A program made the position numbers and the translations under genes. The notes beneath the pieces were generated by a model. The model did not search any database. It saw nothing but the letters and a program-made list of their open reading frames with translations, and was not told the origin of the DNA. From Sphingomonadales bacterium UBA7473 (GTDB taxonomy: Bacteria > Pseudomonadota > Alphaproteobacteria > Sphingomonadales > Sphingomonadaceae), in contig DLOX01000100.1 in the NCBI GenBank assembly GCA_002478575.1, positions 4,995-12,899 of the forward strand: 7,905 nucleotides of DNA, in the 5' to 3' direction. Position 1 is the stretch's first letter; every line of letters starts with the position of its first letter. Below, piece by piece: positions 6,875 through 7,905 of this stretch.

Positions 6875-7148
6875 TATGTCGCCCTAGGGAGAATAGACCA
6901 GTCAGCGGAATCAGCAATCCGCTTAACTTTCTTCAAGCTGACGAGCCAGAGGGCGAGCTTATCCATCAGCGTTCGCTTGGTTTTGGTGTTTTCAGTGACA
7001 GTGCACCAATTTGGTGAACCAAAGTTTGGACGCTCTCTCCCTACTTCCCACACTGGAAGCCCCAGTTTCCGACCGAGTGTTCTTGGTACCAGACTGACGG
7101 ATATTCGGCCGTATCGCCAGCGCAGCAGCTTACACCTATCTTCTCTCA
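6875..7148. promoter_or_regulatory. Divergent intergenic region between the cyclase and MipA/OmpV genes
   Basis: This 274-bp stretch separates two divergent start codons and should hold both promoters. I see no convincing -35/-10 pair on either strand. It contains the half-site cluster at 6977-7023, a 6-bp inverted repeat AGCGGA/TCCGCT (6904-6909 and 6918-6923) and an outer inverted repeat GTCAGC/GCTGAC (6901-6906 and 6937-6942), both in the presumed leader of the cyclase gene. A minus-strand frame across it starts only at a TTG, lacks protein-like composition and is not called. Confidence 0.6.
7004..7023. promoter_or_regulatory. Candidate operator: nested inverted repeats of CACCAA/TTGGTG
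   Basis: Two overlapping palindromes share one half-site: CACCAA-T-TTGGTG (7004-7016) and TTTGGT-GA-ACCAAA (7010-7023), each with perfect 6-bp arms. Further half-sites of the same orientation, TTGGTT and TTTGGTG, occur at 6977-6988. The cluster sits about 130 bp upstream of both divergent genes, the place expected for a dimeric regulator. The TGGT-N2-ACCA core resembles GntR/FadR-type operators, but no regulator gene is in the window, so the binding protein is unknown. Confidence 0.4.
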
Positions 7149-7905
7149 ATGAAACAGACTGTCATCCTGTCCGCACTCGCCGGGCTGTCGCTTTGCGCCA
7201 CTCCAGCCTTGGCGCAATCTGTGCCGGCAGACGACACTGACCGCAAGGAGGATCGCTACAGCCTTACCCTTGGTTTGGGCGGCGGCATTGCTCCTGAATA
7301 TGAAGGGGCAAGCGATTATGGCTTTCAGCCCGGTGGCGTCATCCAGGGCAAGGTTGATGGTTTTGATTTCCAAGTGCGCGGAACCAACATCTTTGTTGAT
7401 CTGATCCGTGATGCGCCGGACAGCGGATGGAATGTGATCGCGGGGCCAGTCGCGCAGGTGCGGTTTGAGCGCACAAGCCGCAGCGACCTGAAAGACCCAC
7501 GCGTCGCTCTGCTTGGCACACGCGACACAGCGGTAGAGCTGGGCACTTATGTTGGCATTGGAAAAAGGGGGTTTTTGATCCCGCCTGCTAGCCTGACCTT
7601 CGATCTGGCCTTTGTGAAAGATGTGGCAGGCGCGCATGACAGTTTCATCCTGACGCCGGGTGTGGCCCTGGCCTCACCCGTTTCGCAGCGGGCCTTTGTT
7701 CGACTTGGGTTTTCAGCGGATTATGTGGGCGCTGGTTATGGCCGGACCTATTTTGACGTCCCTGCGATCGCAGCGCCGATCCCGACGCTGCCCGGCTATG
7801 CGACCCGTGGCGCGGGCTTCAAAAGCATCGGCACAACTTTGCTGATGATCCACGATCTGGGTGGAGATAATCGCAAGGGCTGGTCGCTGTTTGGGCTGGG
7901 CGGAT
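7149..7905 (+). CDS. MipA/OmpV-family outer-membrane protein (3' end beyond window)
   Basis: The frame is open from ATG 7149-7151 to the right edge (252 codons plus 1 nt) with no stop codon, so the gene is truncated by the window only. Residues 1-22 are a clear Sec signal peptide (MKQT, hydrophobic core, TPALA|QS). The mature part begins with YSLTLGLGGGIAPEYEGAS (37-55), matching the first strand and the family signature of MipA/OmpV (GxGxxxxPxYxGS), followed by alternating hydrophobic/polar beta-strand patterns and Gly/aromatic-rich turns typical of a small outer-membrane beta barrel. Family members are usually about 250-280 aa, so only the last strands should be missing. MipA was described in E. 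coli as a scaffold linking the lytic transglycosylase MltA to PBP1B; OmpV-like proteins are otherwise poorly defined. No good Shine-Dalgarno sequence precedes the ATG. It is transcribed away from the metabolic cluster. Confidence 0.85.
   Translation, partial: MKQTVILSALAGLSLCATPALAQSVPADDTDRKEDRYSLTLGLGGGIAPEYEGASDYGFQPGGVIQGKVDGFDFQVRGTNIFVDLIRDAPDSGWNVIAGPVAQVRFERTSRSDLKDPRVALLGTRDTAVELGTYVGIGKRGFLIPPASLTFDLAFVKDVAGAHDSFILTPGVALASPVSQRAFVRLGFSADYVGAGYGRTYFDVPAIAAPIPTLPGYATRGAGFKSIGTTLLMIHDLGGDNRKGWSLFGLGG

Noticed and set aside
6874..7149. 91-codon minus-strand frame filling the divergent spacer and ending in TAATG overlap with the cyclase start
   Set aside because: It begins only at a TTG, has no ribosome-binding site, a Trp/Arg/Lys-rich composition unlike a folded protein, and contains the operator-like palindromes. 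An internal 30-codon ATG frame is also without a Shine-Dalgarno sequence.
7146..7637. 163-codon minus-strand frame opposite the MipA/OmpV gene
   Set aside because: The plus-strand frame has a clear signal peptide and family signature, so the opposite frame is a shadow.

Overview
The window looks like chromosomal DNA of a moderately GC-rich alphaproteobacterium, most likely a member of the Sphingomonadales (Sphingopyxis/Sphingorhabdus-like). This is inferred from the general look of the proteins, from the CCGGG-cttga-CCCGG palindrome at the left edge (a type of short dispersed element common in these genomes) and from a Gram-negative outer-membrane protein at the right edge. No 16S rRNA or other marker gene is present, so the assignment is soft. 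There is no mobile element, tRNA, rRNA or CRISPR array.

Layout: six consecutive genes on the minus strand fill 47-6874. In transcription order they are: a PF04199-type metal hydrolase ('cyclase' family) with an unusual N-terminal extension (6874-5948); an O-acetylhomoserine sulfhydrylase-like PLP enzyme (5861-4590); a succinate-semialdehyde-type aldehyde dehydrogenase (4529-3096); a secreted alpha/beta hydrolase of the proline-iminopeptidase type (3099-2125); a small DUF454/YbaN membrane protein (2123-1764); and a thiamine-diphosphate enzyme of the acetolactate-synthase-like superfamily (1732-47). The last four are very tightly packed (4-nt GTGA overlap, 1-nt gap, 31-nt gap) and are very probably one transcript. 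The gaps of 60 and 86 nt upstream leave open whether the PLP enzyme and the cyclase belong to it. A 274-bp divergent spacer (6875-7148) separates this block from a plus-strand MipA/OmpV outer-membrane protein gene that begins at 7149 and runs off the right edge.

Functionally the minus-strand block is metabolic: amide/ester hydrolysis, sulfur amino-acid transfer, aldehyde oxidation and 2-oxo-acid chemistry. A ThDP enzyme and an aldehyde dehydrogenase in one tight cluster could form a 2-oxo acid -> aldehyde -> acid module, but this is a hypothesis. I found no clearly new system. The best leads are the cyclase-family protein, which lacks two of the canonical metal-binding histidines and carries an extra N-terminal domain, and a cluster of alternating TTTGGTG/CACCAAA half-sites in the divergent spacer that looks like an operator.
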